Positions 37,134-48,056 of a DNA stretch of 64,000 nucleotides are shown here, piece by piece. The stretch spans positions 1,922,001-1,986,000 of the forward strand of contig JAGYXB010000653.1 in assembly GCA_022495005.1 (NCBI GenBank), written 5' to 3'. Position numbers and translations under genes: made by a program. The notes beneath the pieces are model-generated. The model did no database searches and was not told the DNA's origin. It worked only from the letters and a program-made list of their open reading frames with translations. The number at the start of each line of letters is the position of its first letter. The stretch's first letter is position 1. The stretch is from Rhyacophila brunnea. Its lineage: Eukaryota > Arthropoda > Insecta > Trichoptera > Rhyacophilidae.

Positions 37134-37672
37134 CAGGGCTGGCGAACCTTTTTACGTACGCGTGCCAAAATTTTCCAAAATATTATTTTTCAACTGTCTG
37201 ACGTGCCGAGCAGTTTTTCGTGGGGGAAAATGGTACATAAAACAATAGATACCACTCACAGAACATAGCACGGATATAGCTTTATCACTTTTTTTGAAAC
37301 GGCCTACCAGAATTACTACTAGAAACTAACTAGCTCCTCCAAGTTTTTGTTTCTTATTTGGTGCAGCCATTTTTGAGGGTAGAAATGAAATTAGATGAGG
37401 CATTTTCTCGCTACAGTGGTGTCAATCATTGTAATTCGGTCAAAATTGGCGCGGCTTTCCCCGCCACCTGATGAGGTTAGAGCCATAATATTATTAATAT
37501 GTGACGCATAAAACCTAATGACCGACTTATGCTTTTATATATTTACATTAAACGTAATGCTTTTTCTTGAATAGTATTTTCCTGCTATTTTTTATACAAT
37601 GCAATCTGTCATTTATTAGCATTATAGGTCTTTTTTTCTCTTCAAATGCGTGACATCGGTTCGGCACTTCTG
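37134..37672 (+). mobile_element. hAT-type MITE, family B copy 2
   Basis: CAGGGCTGGCGAACC at the left and a decayed right end (GCGTGACATCGGTTC) match the 17225 copy, with the internal GTACGCGTGCCAAA and CTGTCTGACGTGCC shared. A perfect 8-bp TSD, CTTTATAC, lies at 37126-37133 and 37673-37680. At 539 bp it is about 140 bp shorter than copy 1 and its middle differs. Confidence 0.8.
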
Positions 37673-37917
37673 CTTTATACTATGCTGAATATGTAAACAT
37701 TGCCAAACAAATCGAGTCTTTTTTTCGATAGCCTAGAATTAATTAAAATGACATTTTGCCCTTCGTGTGTCGCAAAAATTAACAGCAAACCAATTGTATG
37801 TGTGACCGAATATAAATATTTCTGAACATTGGTCAATGAAAGTACAACATTCCCTAGCACTTTATCTAGAGAAAAATTAATGATAAACATTTTAGAGGAC
37901 AACCAGACCAGAGATTG

Positions 37918-38262
37918 CTTTTGTAGCGCCACTGCAGGTTGATGGAGGGCCGGCCACGGCGATGTAACCCTTGAGGTTGTGCCACAAGGTTACGAATTGT
38001 CGCACTCGCTGGCGGTATCCGGAAGACATATTCCAGTCACGTAAATTATCTCTTTGATTACTTCAATCACCGAGGTCTGCCATGTCCGCTCATGAACTTG
38101 AGTATTTGTAACGCGGTCGTAGCAGTGTACCCCTAAAATTCAGTGAAGACATCGATTCTCAAAGCTCAAAAGATGATAACTTTGAAGCCTATTACGATGC
38201 TACGTTTCACAGCCAAATAGAAGCACAAATAGTACGCACGCGTTGAACAAACGACATTAAAT
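37918..38262 (-). pseudogene. LINE ORF2 fragment, minus strand, decayed
   Basis: Read on the minus strand it matches 36500-36845 of the LINE at 35937 (regions encoding YGCETWHLT through the GRPSLTLQ segment). Stops and indels interrupt it. Its LINE-3' side breaks at CTACAAAA, close to where the direct segment of the 57775-58170 copy begins. Confidence 0.7.
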
Positions 38263-38369
38263 TTGGTCAGTACTTAATGTAACTCTATTATATTGTATAT
38301 TTTGATTGTATATTATCAAAACTCGGAATCATCAATAATTACCACTGACTAAATAAAAACTGCAAGATA

Positions 38370-38545
38370 TCTTCAATCTCCCTGCACCTCATATCATCGC
38401 TTCACCGCTGCTATCTGACTACTTTACCAACTCGTTTTAGATTGTTTCATATTATGCGTTATTATACAACGTGTAGAGGTGCGTGCTCATCTGCCCCTAC
38501 TTCACCTCACTACTCTACCACTACTATCTGATAACTTTTCCAATA
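38370..38545 (-). repeat. Repeat F, copy 1 (two units)
   Basis: On the minus strand CAGATAGTAGTGGTAGAGTAGTGAGGTG, CTACACGTTGTATAATAACGC and again CAGATAGCAGCGGTGAAG. The single-unit copies are at 45722 and 62666. Here the head of the unit occurs twice about 115 bases apart. Confidence 0.45.
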
Positions 38546-39265
38546 ATTATTGTTGTATGTGCGTTTGGATATAAATGTGGGTACTTTTATGCTATACACG
38601 TACATCACTACTATAATACCCTTGGGTATTAGATATTTCACCTACGATTTTCTCAAAGTTTTATCTCGTATTTACTAAACCTACTAAAGCTGTACCAATA
38701 ATGTACTTCAATTATATTATTGTTTTATTTTACTCTTCTATCTAAGGCTTTTATATTCCAATGTATCGAAAGCAAAAGAACATATTTTATGTGTTGGCAA
38801 TCGATTTATTTTATTTGGGTCATTTGGGTGCTGTATCTCTTTTTTCATTTGGTCCTTATTTTTGGAATCATGTATGTACCTACTTGAACACTGATAAACT
38901 GAAATAATTTACACGAGGCGTGATATAGCTCAAGTAGTAGCTGCAATCTCAGGTCGGAGTATAAATTCAATATTCTTCTTACGGTTTAATGGGGTGTTAT
39001 AAATCAACGAGAGTTCCTAAGGGGAGGTGTAAAAGCTTTCTGCAAGCCAGAAATACAAAACTTTTAGATAAACGTATTAAAATTGAATGCTTAACTATTA
39101 TTTAACCTAAAGTATGAAATGATAAGGTTAATGGCTATTATAAAATACAACTTTTACCAACTATCTTTTTTGGGAAACCCAACTACGTTCAATAAGCATT
39201 TTAGCATTCATCAAATTGGTAGGTTATTATAACAATATTTTTTTTTTAATTTGATAAAATTCAAA
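38546..39265. other. No supported gene
   Basis: AT-rich DNA. GATATAGCTCAAGTAG at about 38931 resembles a tRNA A box, but no convincing B box follows. Confidence 0.35.
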
Positions 39266-39397
39266 TTTTTATCGTACTTATTCCATTTTTCTTTAATATC
39301 TGGACCGGTTTCGTCCGCCTTAGAGGGACATTTTCAACTCGATGCTCCTCTGAGACGGAAACAGATATGACATAAAAGTGGAATAAGTACGATAAAA
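39266..39397. mobile_element. Fold-back element, family J copy 1
   Basis: TTTTATCGTACTTATTCCA at the left is repeated inverted at the right end (38-40 bases of near-complementarity, extending inward through ATATCTG and CGTC...AGAGG). The 132 bases can therefore form one long hairpin. A segment matching the left arm and centre is at 60014-60084, so it is dispersed. Confidence 0.6.
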
Positions 39398-39932
39398 GAT
39401 TAGGTTTTATTTATTTAAAAAATAATAATAATACAATGCATTTCCAACATGAATTGACAGTTAACACAATAAAAAAAAATATTATAACATCTTTCAGAAA
39501 AAATTAGTTAGTTCTTATGAAAATTAAAAAAAAACTATCAAATAGATCTAATCAGAAGAGTTGATTATCTTTTTTATTCATTTTCTCTTCCATCTCTTCT
39601 TTAAGCCAGATTCTAGTACATTTTTTATTAATTTTGAAGTACACTTATTATCAAAGTAAAAAATACACAACATTAAAATTAGCACCGTCGTGATTTAACA
39701 TAGTTTTTGTTTCTTTGTTTATTGTTGTGGTTTTAAACGTCTATATTAAACTCATTAGCCGTATCGGCTACTTTTATTTTTTAATTGTATTGTTTTTTGA
39801 TATCTATTCAATTGATTATTTCAATATAATCAACTTAATTTGTATAAAATTACATAATATATTGGTAGGTAATGTATAGGTACTGCATAATGACCAAAAA
39901 TACTACTGTGTCCTAATGATAATTATCATTGA
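39398..39932. other. No supported gene
   Basis: AT-rich DNA with no recognised element. Confidence 0.35.
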
Positions 39933-40723
39933 GGGCGGACGTGCTCAGGGTGGGTCAAAATGGAGCTTTTTTTCTATTTTCAAAGCATGATCCTGGACAT
40001 ACCTTAAACGTTGTAGATAATCTATTTATATAATTTTGAAGCCTTATTATCCTTTATATTTATTTTAAACATTTGATGACTGCATAAAGTATTTTTATTA
40101 CATAAAATAGTATTCTTTTAAACCTCTCGCTCTAATGTTTTAGAATATAGTCATATTTCAGTACATAAATGTGCAGTGGTGATAAGATTTTTTACATTTA
40201 TTAATTTTTAAACGCATTTATAAAACCATCAGTATAATTTATATTGACATTATTATAGTGAAATATTTACGATAAAAAATTATATTGATAATCTCTGTGA
40301 TCCCAAATTTGACAAGAATTAGGCATTTTATTATTCAAAAAATGGGCAAAATTAACACATTTGAAGATAATTCTAAAGATACTCATTATAAGCTATGTTT
40401 TGACCATTCAAGTGTGATAAACATCCTACGAATAATGATTGCTTTATAATAATTATTGACCTAAGAATAAGGTAGTGTTTTTTTGAAATACGCCATTTCT
40501 TTTGGCATTCCCCAGTGGTTAAGCTACAACATACGGCCGTAGCCATAAATTGACAAACTATAATTGAAGTAGGGAGTAAAATGATGTTAACTCGCGTGTT
40601 TGAACATGTACCGTTTAAAAAAAATCGTTTAGGTAAGGTAAGGTTAGGTTTAAGGTATGTCCAGGATCATGCTTTGAAAATAGAACAAAAGCTCCATTTT
40701 GACCTACGCTGAGCATGTCCCGC
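39933..40723. mobile_element. Family H TIR element, ~79-bp TIRs
   Basis: Left TIR 39933-40011 and right TIR 40645-40723 are roughly 90% identical in inverted orientation. Both contain GGTCAAAATGGAGCTTT and GCATGATCCTGGACATACC. The 790-bp element has no ORF of its own. CATTG stands near both outer ends but not exactly adjacent, so the TSD is unresolved. Superfamily unknown. Confidence 0.75.
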
Positions 40724-41185
40724 TTTAAAAACATTGGTATACGATATAATAACACATATGTACAACACAATGTCATAATATATGTATTCTTTTTCTTATA
40801 CGATGTAGTATTGATACTTTGTTTCGAATATCGAACGATACGGTTCTTTACAGTCGGAAAGGAAATAAATGTTGGGAGGACCTCAGAAATGTCTCGATTT
40901 GGATTTGGCAAGGGATTTTTTTTTATAGAGAGTGTTAAATAAAGGGATCACGGAACAAACTCTTAGGATACAATACTTGCGAATATCAATGCTATAGTGA
41001 TATTGACATCATATTATGATATGACATATTGATAACTTGTGTTTGCATTTTTAAGAAGCACCCTCTATGAATACAAATCAATTATAGAAATCACGTTTTA
41101 CTAATATGAAATTTTCGAATAAATATTTAATATGTTGCATTGACGCCACTTTTAAAAATATTACATATTTAATAAATAACACAAA
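40724..41185. other. No supported gene
   Basis: AT-rich DNA. The overlapping ORFs at 40615-40911 (-) and 40715-40942 (+) partly cover the family H TIR and have no domain. Confidence 0.35.
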
Positions 41186-41365
41186 CCATCCCACCCCGCA
41201 CCACCTCGGTCTTAATTGAGCTACGTGGCCCTAAGTTTGTTTATAAAGCATCAGCAGCTTTTTACGCCTGGAATAGATACCCAAGACTGAGGTCACCACG
41301 GATTAAAGTATGCTTTGATTGTGTTTACAGAGAATGAATGGGGGAGGAGAGTAGCACGGTGATTT
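41186..41365. repeat. Family D interior fragment
   Basis: CCATCCCACCCCGCACCACC, TCTTAATTGAGCTACGTGGCCCT, ACCCAAGACTGAGGTCACCACG and GCTTTGATTGTGTTTACA align in order with the reverse complement of about 58700-58880 inside the family D element. No TIRs remain here. Confidence 0.5.
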
Positions 41366-41445
41366 AAAAAAAATAAAAGATTCTAATTTGATATTTAATA
41401 AATTAAAGAAAATTATTTGTCAGTAATTGATAAAAGAAAGAAAGT

Positions 41446-41825
41446 TGTTATGATATAGCTGGCAATTGCCGAGTAGTAACGTATTGGTTTTTAAAGTCAA
41501 TCCTGTGTCTGGAAAATTCGGATGTTGTATTTTTTAAATATTCATTTGGAACCAGAGCATGAACATAATTGTTGTTGTTTTTTTTTTAATTATTAATAAC
41601 CATATCCTTGCTTTTTGTTACAAGGTGAGTGTTAGTACTTTTAAACAATCACAAACACCCAGGCTTTAAGAAAATCACATAGATATATTGTGTCCTCGCC
41701 GGATCGAACTCAGAGCTTCCGGAGTCAGCGTCTTACGCACTGCACCACCAGAGCCGCCGAACCTAATTGGTTGAGCAAATTACTAACATCTAGTTCTAGA
41801 AAAGTAAAAATTTGTTGAGAAACTC
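41446..41825 (+). mobile_element. SINE-2 copy split by a SINE-1
   Basis: Left part 41446-41571 has a decayed tRNA-like head (GCCGAGTAGTAACG, CAATCCTGTGTCTGG) and AACCAGAGCATGAACA. It resumes after the SINE-1 at 41759 with GAACCTAATTGGTTGAGCAAA and TTACTAACATCTA. Aligned to the intact copy at 14468, the break falls in GGACCTAATAGG. Older than the inserted SINE-1. Confidence 0.75.
41572..41758 (-). mobile_element. SINE-1, complete copy nested in SINE-2
   Basis: On the minus strand it begins GGCGGCTCTGGTGGTGCAG (A-box region), then GAGTTCGATCCGGCGAGG (B box), ACACAATATATCTATG, GATTTTCTTAAAGCCTGGG and AAAAAGCAAGGATATGG, and ends in an A-rich tail. The TSD is GAACATAATTG (41561-41571) and GAACCTAATTG (41759-41769), 10 of 11 identical. 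Length 187 bp. Confidence 0.85.
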
Positions 41826-43116
41826 TTCAGTTGTACTGTTCTACTGTTGTAGAGATATTTATTTATATTTTATAATTTATATATGTGGAAAAGTTACTTT
41901 AAATAAGTAAAAATATATTACGCACATAATTTAAAATGTACTTATAAGATATAATTGTATTAATATTTTTTTACCAAAATATTTGGCAGTAAACGAAAGT
42001 AATAATATTAATATCTTACTTACAATATGATACATAACATATTATAAGCCTTCTTTTTAAATCAATGGAAAAATACAAACGAATTATGATGTATTTTTTC
42101 ATTACTTATATTCAATACACATATAATTTCAATAGTGTATTTCAAATAATAAGCATTTTTAATAATTTATCTTTCTTATTCCAAAAGTATCAATATTCGC
42201 ACATTCGAATATATTCATACGTTATTGAAAAGTAAGATACGTAGATATATAAATTCACGTCCTGAAATGAAAAAAATACCTTTACAAATTGACGACTTTT
42301 ATACATTCTCTGAATCAGTAAATTGTCACACCTGTCAATCAATATTCTCAACAGATAATGAAATCGTGATAACCTTCCCTTCACACTGACATTTTTTGAT
42401 TCATTGACTCGAGGCATTCAACATGATTTCTATAAGTACTATTAAAATACTATTTTATTACAATAATATTTCCTAAATTTACCACAAAATCAGTCTCATC
42501 AGATATTAAAAAAAAAAAATATATTAATTTTCAATATATTTTGTAATCCATGTGAACCGGAAAATTGCCGTTTATAATTATTATAGTCATCCGCTTTTTC
42601 CTTACGGACGACGTCAACGAGTTTTTCTTGTTTTGGGGCAGAATTGATTATAATATCGATCGAGTTATAATACAGTAATACTTAAAAGAATATTGTCATC
42701 TAATTTATAAAACTGCAATTGATATATTATAAAAAAAAAATTAGCAACAAAAATTATTCAGTGAGACATAAGAATATAATATAATATTTCAAGAATATTC
42801 CGTGTTAAAAAAAAAAACAAATCTATTTACGTTATCTAGCTTAACATTATGTATGCCTCAATATAAATATAGTGGTCTATAAAAAAATATAATATTATTG
42901 TCTACATTATGAAGAAAATATATTTGATCAAAATAATAGTAGTAGGTAACAATGAAATAAAATAAATAATATCAGACACGTATTAAAATAAAACTTATGT
43001 AAAACCCGATAATAATGAAATCCATGAAAAACGGTGATTTTATTATTAAATTATATAATAATAAAATTAAAGTGATGTACTCGTATATACGTACGTTTCG
43101 CCATATACTATATGGG
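41826..43116. other. No supported gene
   Basis: AT-rich DNA. The 75-codon ORF at 42190-42417 (-) has no recognisable domain. Confidence 0.4.
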
Positions 43117-43190
43117 GAAGATCTAATGCTGGACGAAAGCCTATTCATACTTCACATTGGAATTGAGTTTTTTTGCAACATTTTTTGCTA
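43117..43190 (-). pseudogene. Possible trace of the 52146-type LINE end
   Basis: GGGGAAGATCTAATGCTGGACGAAAGCCTATTCATACTTCACATTGG lines up loosely with CCACTACTGGATGAAGGCCTCCCCAAGCTTCTTCC at 52169-52205. Short and diverged; could be chance. Confidence 0.25.
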
Positions 43191-44175
43191 AGCTTCAATT
43201 CATCAATCTAATGTCTTTAAAATCTACGCTGTGGGCGTGTATTGATACTTGGCTACCGCTGTATAATATGTGTCTGTTACTTTTAATGCAGTATGTCTAA
43301 TCCATAGCAATTTCAACGGATTGGCGACTTCAGTCACTCTTACTTTTTTGCTTTCTTACTGATTAGTTTCTTTTGTATTTTTCCTAAAAATACCGGTGCT
43401 ATATTTATTATGTTTAGTACATGAAAACAGCAAAATATATAAATAACATCAGTAACCATTAATAGTTAAGGTACGTATGTACGACGTACGTCATATAATT
43501 TTTCATTACGTTCAGAATACTTATATTTGTTTAAATTATAATTTGTATTTAGGGACAATTATATAATAAATTAACTGTTCAGTAAAAATTACAATTGTAA
43601 CGTTTTAACTACGGTGGTTTAATTCAGTCACTGACGCCATTTATTTCAGCAACATAACAATCATAAAACAAAAGGAATGTCAGAGTGTTTGTACAATTAC
43701 ATCTGCAGTTCTCCTTCCTTACAACTTCTACTAAATGAGAGATTATCTTTTCTAATAATTAAACGTTGAAGACTGAGCTACTTTTTGTGTTCTTTATTTT
43801 AAGTTGCTTAACAATTTAAATACGTGAGAAAGGAAATCAAAATATAAAATCATGGCAATATAATAGTCAACATAACAATATTATATCTTAATTATATATT
43901 ACAATATATTGTTTAGAGTCAGAAAGCTTTAAAAAGCTTTTACGCAATGATAAATAAAGCTTAAATATTTTAATAAGAACATTTTTAATATAGAAAATAC
44001 ACAATTTTTAAATATCTCAGAAACACATATTTAACGTAATTAATCTCACATCTTTAACTTTACGCTGACTGCTTTTGACTCTAAGCTGTTGAGTTTCTAT
44101 ATATATATATATTATGCACAATATCAGCTCAAATTAAATAATCAGAGAAGTAAATAGAAGATTAATATACTTCTG
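43191..44175. other. No supported gene
   Basis: AT-rich DNA; an (AT)n tract at 44098-44112. Confidence 0.4.
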
Positions 44176-44358
44176 CTACAACATGATGCATCCGGAGAGA
44201 TATACTTTTCTGTATCTTATTATTCGAGGAAAGGTTTCAGGTATTTCAGGTAATTGGGATCCTGGTAAAAGAACATCGTCTTTGCTCAAGACTAATTTAA
44301 GCCCAGCACGAGCATTCAGAGCAGCAATAAACAAGGAAAATAATAAATCTGAAATCAT
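44176..44358 (-). CDS. Candidate small secreted protein ORF (60 aa)
   Basis: The first ATG is at 44358 (the frame extends two codons upstream without an ATG). The N-terminus MISDLLFSLFIAALNARAG has the hydrophobic core and small residues of a secretion signal. The remainder (SKDDVLLPGSQLPEIPETFPRIIRY) is hydrophilic and proline-containing, ending SGCIML. The segment is about 40% G+C against 25% around it. On the minus strand a TATAAA-like word (CTATAAATG) lies about 100 bases upstream and GATGATTTCAG just after the ATG could serve as a splice acceptor, so it may equally be an internal exon. No family is recognised, no polyadenylation signal is obvious, and the complementary strand is also open (62 codons), which weakens the case. 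Confidence 0.25.
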   Translation of the reverse strand: MISDLLFSLFIAALNARAGLKLVLSKDDVLLPGSQLPEIPETFPRIIRYRKVYLSGCIML

Positions 44359-44724
44359 CACCAACGTTTGATAATGGATTTTACACAGAAAGCAGAAAGC
44401 TCACATTAAGTTCGATATTGAATGAACATATTATAACATATTAGGTACAGACATTTATAGACCAAAGTGATTAAAATTAACTTATTAAAGTTATCGCCAA
44501 GTTATGTAGATGTTGTACCATAGTGTCTGGCGAATATTTTAAGTGTCGTTAACTTTAATTAAAATCTTTAGACTTTTGGCAACCTAATTAATATAAACTA
44601 TATTCTAAATCATAGACTATTATCGCGTAAATGCTAGATAACTTACTTTGTAGTTTTTGGAATAAGGTAATATTAGTTCAAAATTCAATACAGTTACTTT
44701 TTTGTTAGTAATCAAATTACCAAT
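44359..44724. other. No supported gene
   Basis: AT-rich DNA upstream (minus-strand sense) of the small ORF; only the TATA-like word noted there. Confidence 0.35.
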
Positions 44725-45172
44725 AATTACAAGATATAAAGAACTTTTTATATACAACGTTTTTTAAATTTTATGTTGAATTATATAAACTTGACTTGAC
44801 TACCTTAAATGATCAAAAAAATGTACTTGATAGAAATAATACTGAAATGTCATTTTGACATGTCATATTGATTTCCATAGGAACGCACGTATATATTAAT
44901 AATTTATCTGCTAGGACCCCAGACCCCTAGCAACCAATAATGGTGTTGAAATAACTTTTCACACAAAACATAATTAACTGAAAATAAATTCAATTCTAGT
45001 TAAAGATGGCTAAAAGTATTTTAAAAAATCCATTGGCATAGTGTTCTGATATATTCTAAAAGTTTCAAATGTCTAGCTAGTTGGGAAGTTAGTTAAAAAT
45101 CGATTGCAAGATTTGTACCGGACAAAGAACCACCGGACAAATAAGAATACGAACTAAGAAAAACGTTGTAAT
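44725..45172 (+). mobile_element. Family C repeat, copy 2
   Basis: Starts ATTACAAGATATAAAGAAC, then TTTTTATATACAACG, and ends AAAACGTTGTAAT; the ends are imperfect inverted repeats. The interior contains the palindromic TGTCATTTTGACATGTCA and GTTTCAAATGTCTAGCTAG, shared with copies 1, 3 and 4. 448 bp, no ORF. Confidence 0.75.
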
Positions 45173-45721
45173 AAAAAGAATATCTATTTTGTGAATATAA
45201 ATGAATAGATAAATATGAACGTGGCCGTGCATACTTCAAAATTACTTTATATTATTATTTATACTTGATAGAAAAGATTTACATTTTTTTTATTTGAAAA
45301 TTTATTTTACGTTAGTTCTCGCACGTACAGTAATTTAACATGACTTGGGTCTAATTGCAAAACAGTACCGGTGTCATTAATCATCACAGCCATTCTAACG
45401 TTAGCGTTTCTTCGCTTAGTAAAGTATTTCTGTTTAAATAGTAATATAATATGAAAGCGTCTAGTGCGACATTAATTTATCAACTGTAGCAAGTGGTACA
45501 TTGTTCCATTTATTCTTGTCTCAAATTAAATAATAAAGATAAAATTTTATTTATTTTTGTTTTTAACACAGCATGCCTTCTTTTTAACAGATGTAGACAA
45601 TGTGACACGTAAAACTACATCACGACACAGTAAACTAGACGCAGTTGTACAAAAACGCGGCAAAACACAAATGGCTTCATTATAAGATTTTTTAAATTAA
45701 TATTGTAACATTAATAAGTAA
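45173..45721. other. No supported gene
   Basis: AT-rich DNA with no ORF above 60 codons. Confidence 0.35.
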
Positions 45722-45835
45722 TCAAATAGCAACAGTGGAGTGGTGAGGTAAATTTGAGTGAAGAACCAAGTGCATACATCCAAACGTCGTCTAATAATGC
45801 ACTCGCAATAAATAATCGCGTTTAGGTAATGTTCG
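45722..45835 (+). repeat. Repeat F, copy 2
   Basis: TCAAATAGCAACAGTGGAGTGGTGAGGT, AGTGCATACATC, ACGTCGTCTAATAATGCAC and AATAAATAATCGCG align in order with 62666-62775. Nature unknown; no tRNA-like boxes were found. Confidence 0.45.
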
Positions 45836-47573
45836 TTGGATTAGTGAGGTTAGGTATGGATAGTGGAGTGTGCGCTTAAATTTAACTATTTTTAAAACAT
45901 TGATGTGAAAAATTCCAATCGATCAGTATGTTTCTTCATTATATATATGAGAAGTGTATTTTCAAAGTGAAATTATTACACTCTTCCATTAATGACTTAT
46001 GAATGCCAGAAATTAGAGGATAAAATTTTGAACAAGTATTTTTTGTATAAAAGAACCAAATAGCATTCAATCCAGTAGAAACATCAACTTCAAGATCGGT
46101 GTTAGTTACAAAAAAGACTTATTCCAATACAAAAAATATATTATGTAACATCAATTCTATAAACAGTATTTTGGCTTTTGTCAAAAATTTGTTGAAGTAG
46201 AATAATATGTTCACTTTGAAAATACACGTCTCATATTGTATAATATATTTTCGTTTTCATGCAAATGAAATTTGTTAAAAATCATTTGTCTTATGTTTTA
46301 TAGAAAACTAATATCCATATTTTCTTTAATTTATAAAAATACATATAAAATTCAAATAAAGCCTGGCGTAAAAAAAACATACTTATGAAAAGTTCAATAT
46401 ATACGAGGTGCATTTTTGAATAGTTTAAATTTAAAAGTACATATCCTTTAAATAAATGAAAATATAATATATCGGGTGTTGGTAATATTTTCTGCCCAAT
46501 AAGCTATGATAACAGTAATACAATTCAGTGAAACATACATAGAATAGATCAATGTCATTTTTTTGCTTAACACACTATGAATAGAAATAAACCATAATAA
46601 TATATTTAATCCTTCAAAACGTTTTATGTAGTATTGTGCTGCCTAAGTTAATTTTGTATCTAAAATAAATGTTGGATTAAATATGAATAAATTTAATAAA
46701 TTCTATAGATAGACAACATGGTTTTTATATTTTTATAGACAATGTTGAATACAACTTTTGCTGTCCAAAAATGAAAAAAGTCGGTTTGTACGTTTGTGAA
46801 TAACTATGTCCAACTAAAAAATTAATTTAATTTTCTATTTTGATAATAAAGCTGTCATGGTACATTTTAGATTAGTGTACAATTCTTTTATTATTGTTTT
46901 ACACACAGATAAGAAAAAACACATAAAATGAATTGTATTCTTTTGGCAAACATGTAATTGTTTTTATTATCAATGTGTACTTTTTGCCATCATAATTTTA
47001 CGCTGTATAGAAATTAATAAAAAGTAATTGTGATGTGTTTTACCTCAATGTAACGCACAGTAAACTTATAAATATATGTTTTACTTTTATATTATGATAT
47101 AATTTGTGTAATTATAAGTCTATGCCAACGAGAAAACCATATTATTTTTAATCAGAAACCTGTTTTTTCAACATTTATTTTGAAAATGGCAAAAGAATAG
47201 AAATATTTATTAACTTAATATATTATTATACTTAAATAAAATATAATATTTTGTCTTGTAAATATACCTAATACTTGTTCACCATAAATATTATGAAAAT
47301 GTAATGTACGACACGTAGTTTGCTCACATATTTTAACATTTTAATATACACCCATTATACTCAATTGTCACTTGAAAATTGTATCAGCTTTCCTTTTCTA
47401 ACATCACACTTTTAGTACAATCAACGAACCTATAAAATGTCCATTATTCATAAACAACAAAACAGTTTGTAGAATAATTTTTCAATACAGTTATTGTAAA
47501 AATCCATATAATGAGTATTGTTGAGCAAAAGTTATGTATATTGCAATTAAGAGTACCTACTAATGGCGAGCGG
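45836..47573. other. No supported gene
   Basis: AT-rich DNA with no ORF above 60 codons and no recognised repeat. Confidence 0.4.
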
Positions 47574-47716
47574 TCGAGGTAGGCTGTTAAGATTCGACAT
47601 AAATAGTGCACACTAAAATTTGTCAGTTAACCATATTTGTTTTCACTGCACTAATAATAGATACAATTTGCAGATTGTACTAGATAGTTTTTAATTTTTT
47701 TTAACCATGCCGATCC
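47574..47716 (+). mobile_element. Family D left-end fragment
   Basis: TAGGCTGTTAAGATTCGACATAAATAGTGCACACTAAA followed by TTTGTCAGT...ATTTGTTTTCA and TTAACCATGCCGA matches 58191-58321 of the family D element. It is cut off by the start of repeat I at 47717. Confidence 0.65.
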
Positions 47717-47830
47717 CAGTGGCAAAGACTCCATACTAGGCGACTATTTAAAGCCTACCTTCTTAAGAAAAATCTTTTTAATTGTATATTGATATTGTCT
47801 CTATATAATCACTTCATTATTTGAATACGT
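47717..47830 (+). repeat. Dispersed repeat I, copy 3
   Basis: CAGTGGCAAAGACTCCATAC, GCGACTATTTAAAGCC and CTTCTTAAGAAAAAT, then TGTATATTGATATTG, match copy 1 in reverse complement over about 110 bases. It sits directly after a family D fragment. Confidence 0.5.
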
Positions 47831-48056
47831 GTATTAAATAAGGCTCTAAGTACCAAAAAGTAGTATTGCCTGTAGTTACAAAATACCGAGTCATTGCAGT
47901 AAAATTTCATGAAGCAGACCTTTTGAAAAATGTAGTTTTACAGTGTGAAGTAATCACGGCAGCTTCTATAATTTTAGGTATTAAGAACTCGCAAGTGTCA
48001 ACACACCATCGTCAGCTATTTTATATTGAATGCCGTTGACCACTGCAGTGCTACTT

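Noticed and set aside
44183..44371. 62-codon plus-strand ORF opposite the candidate secreted ORF
   Set aside because: It lacks any signal or motif, and the minus-strand reading has the better N-terminus; kept only as a reason for caution about the minus-strand call.
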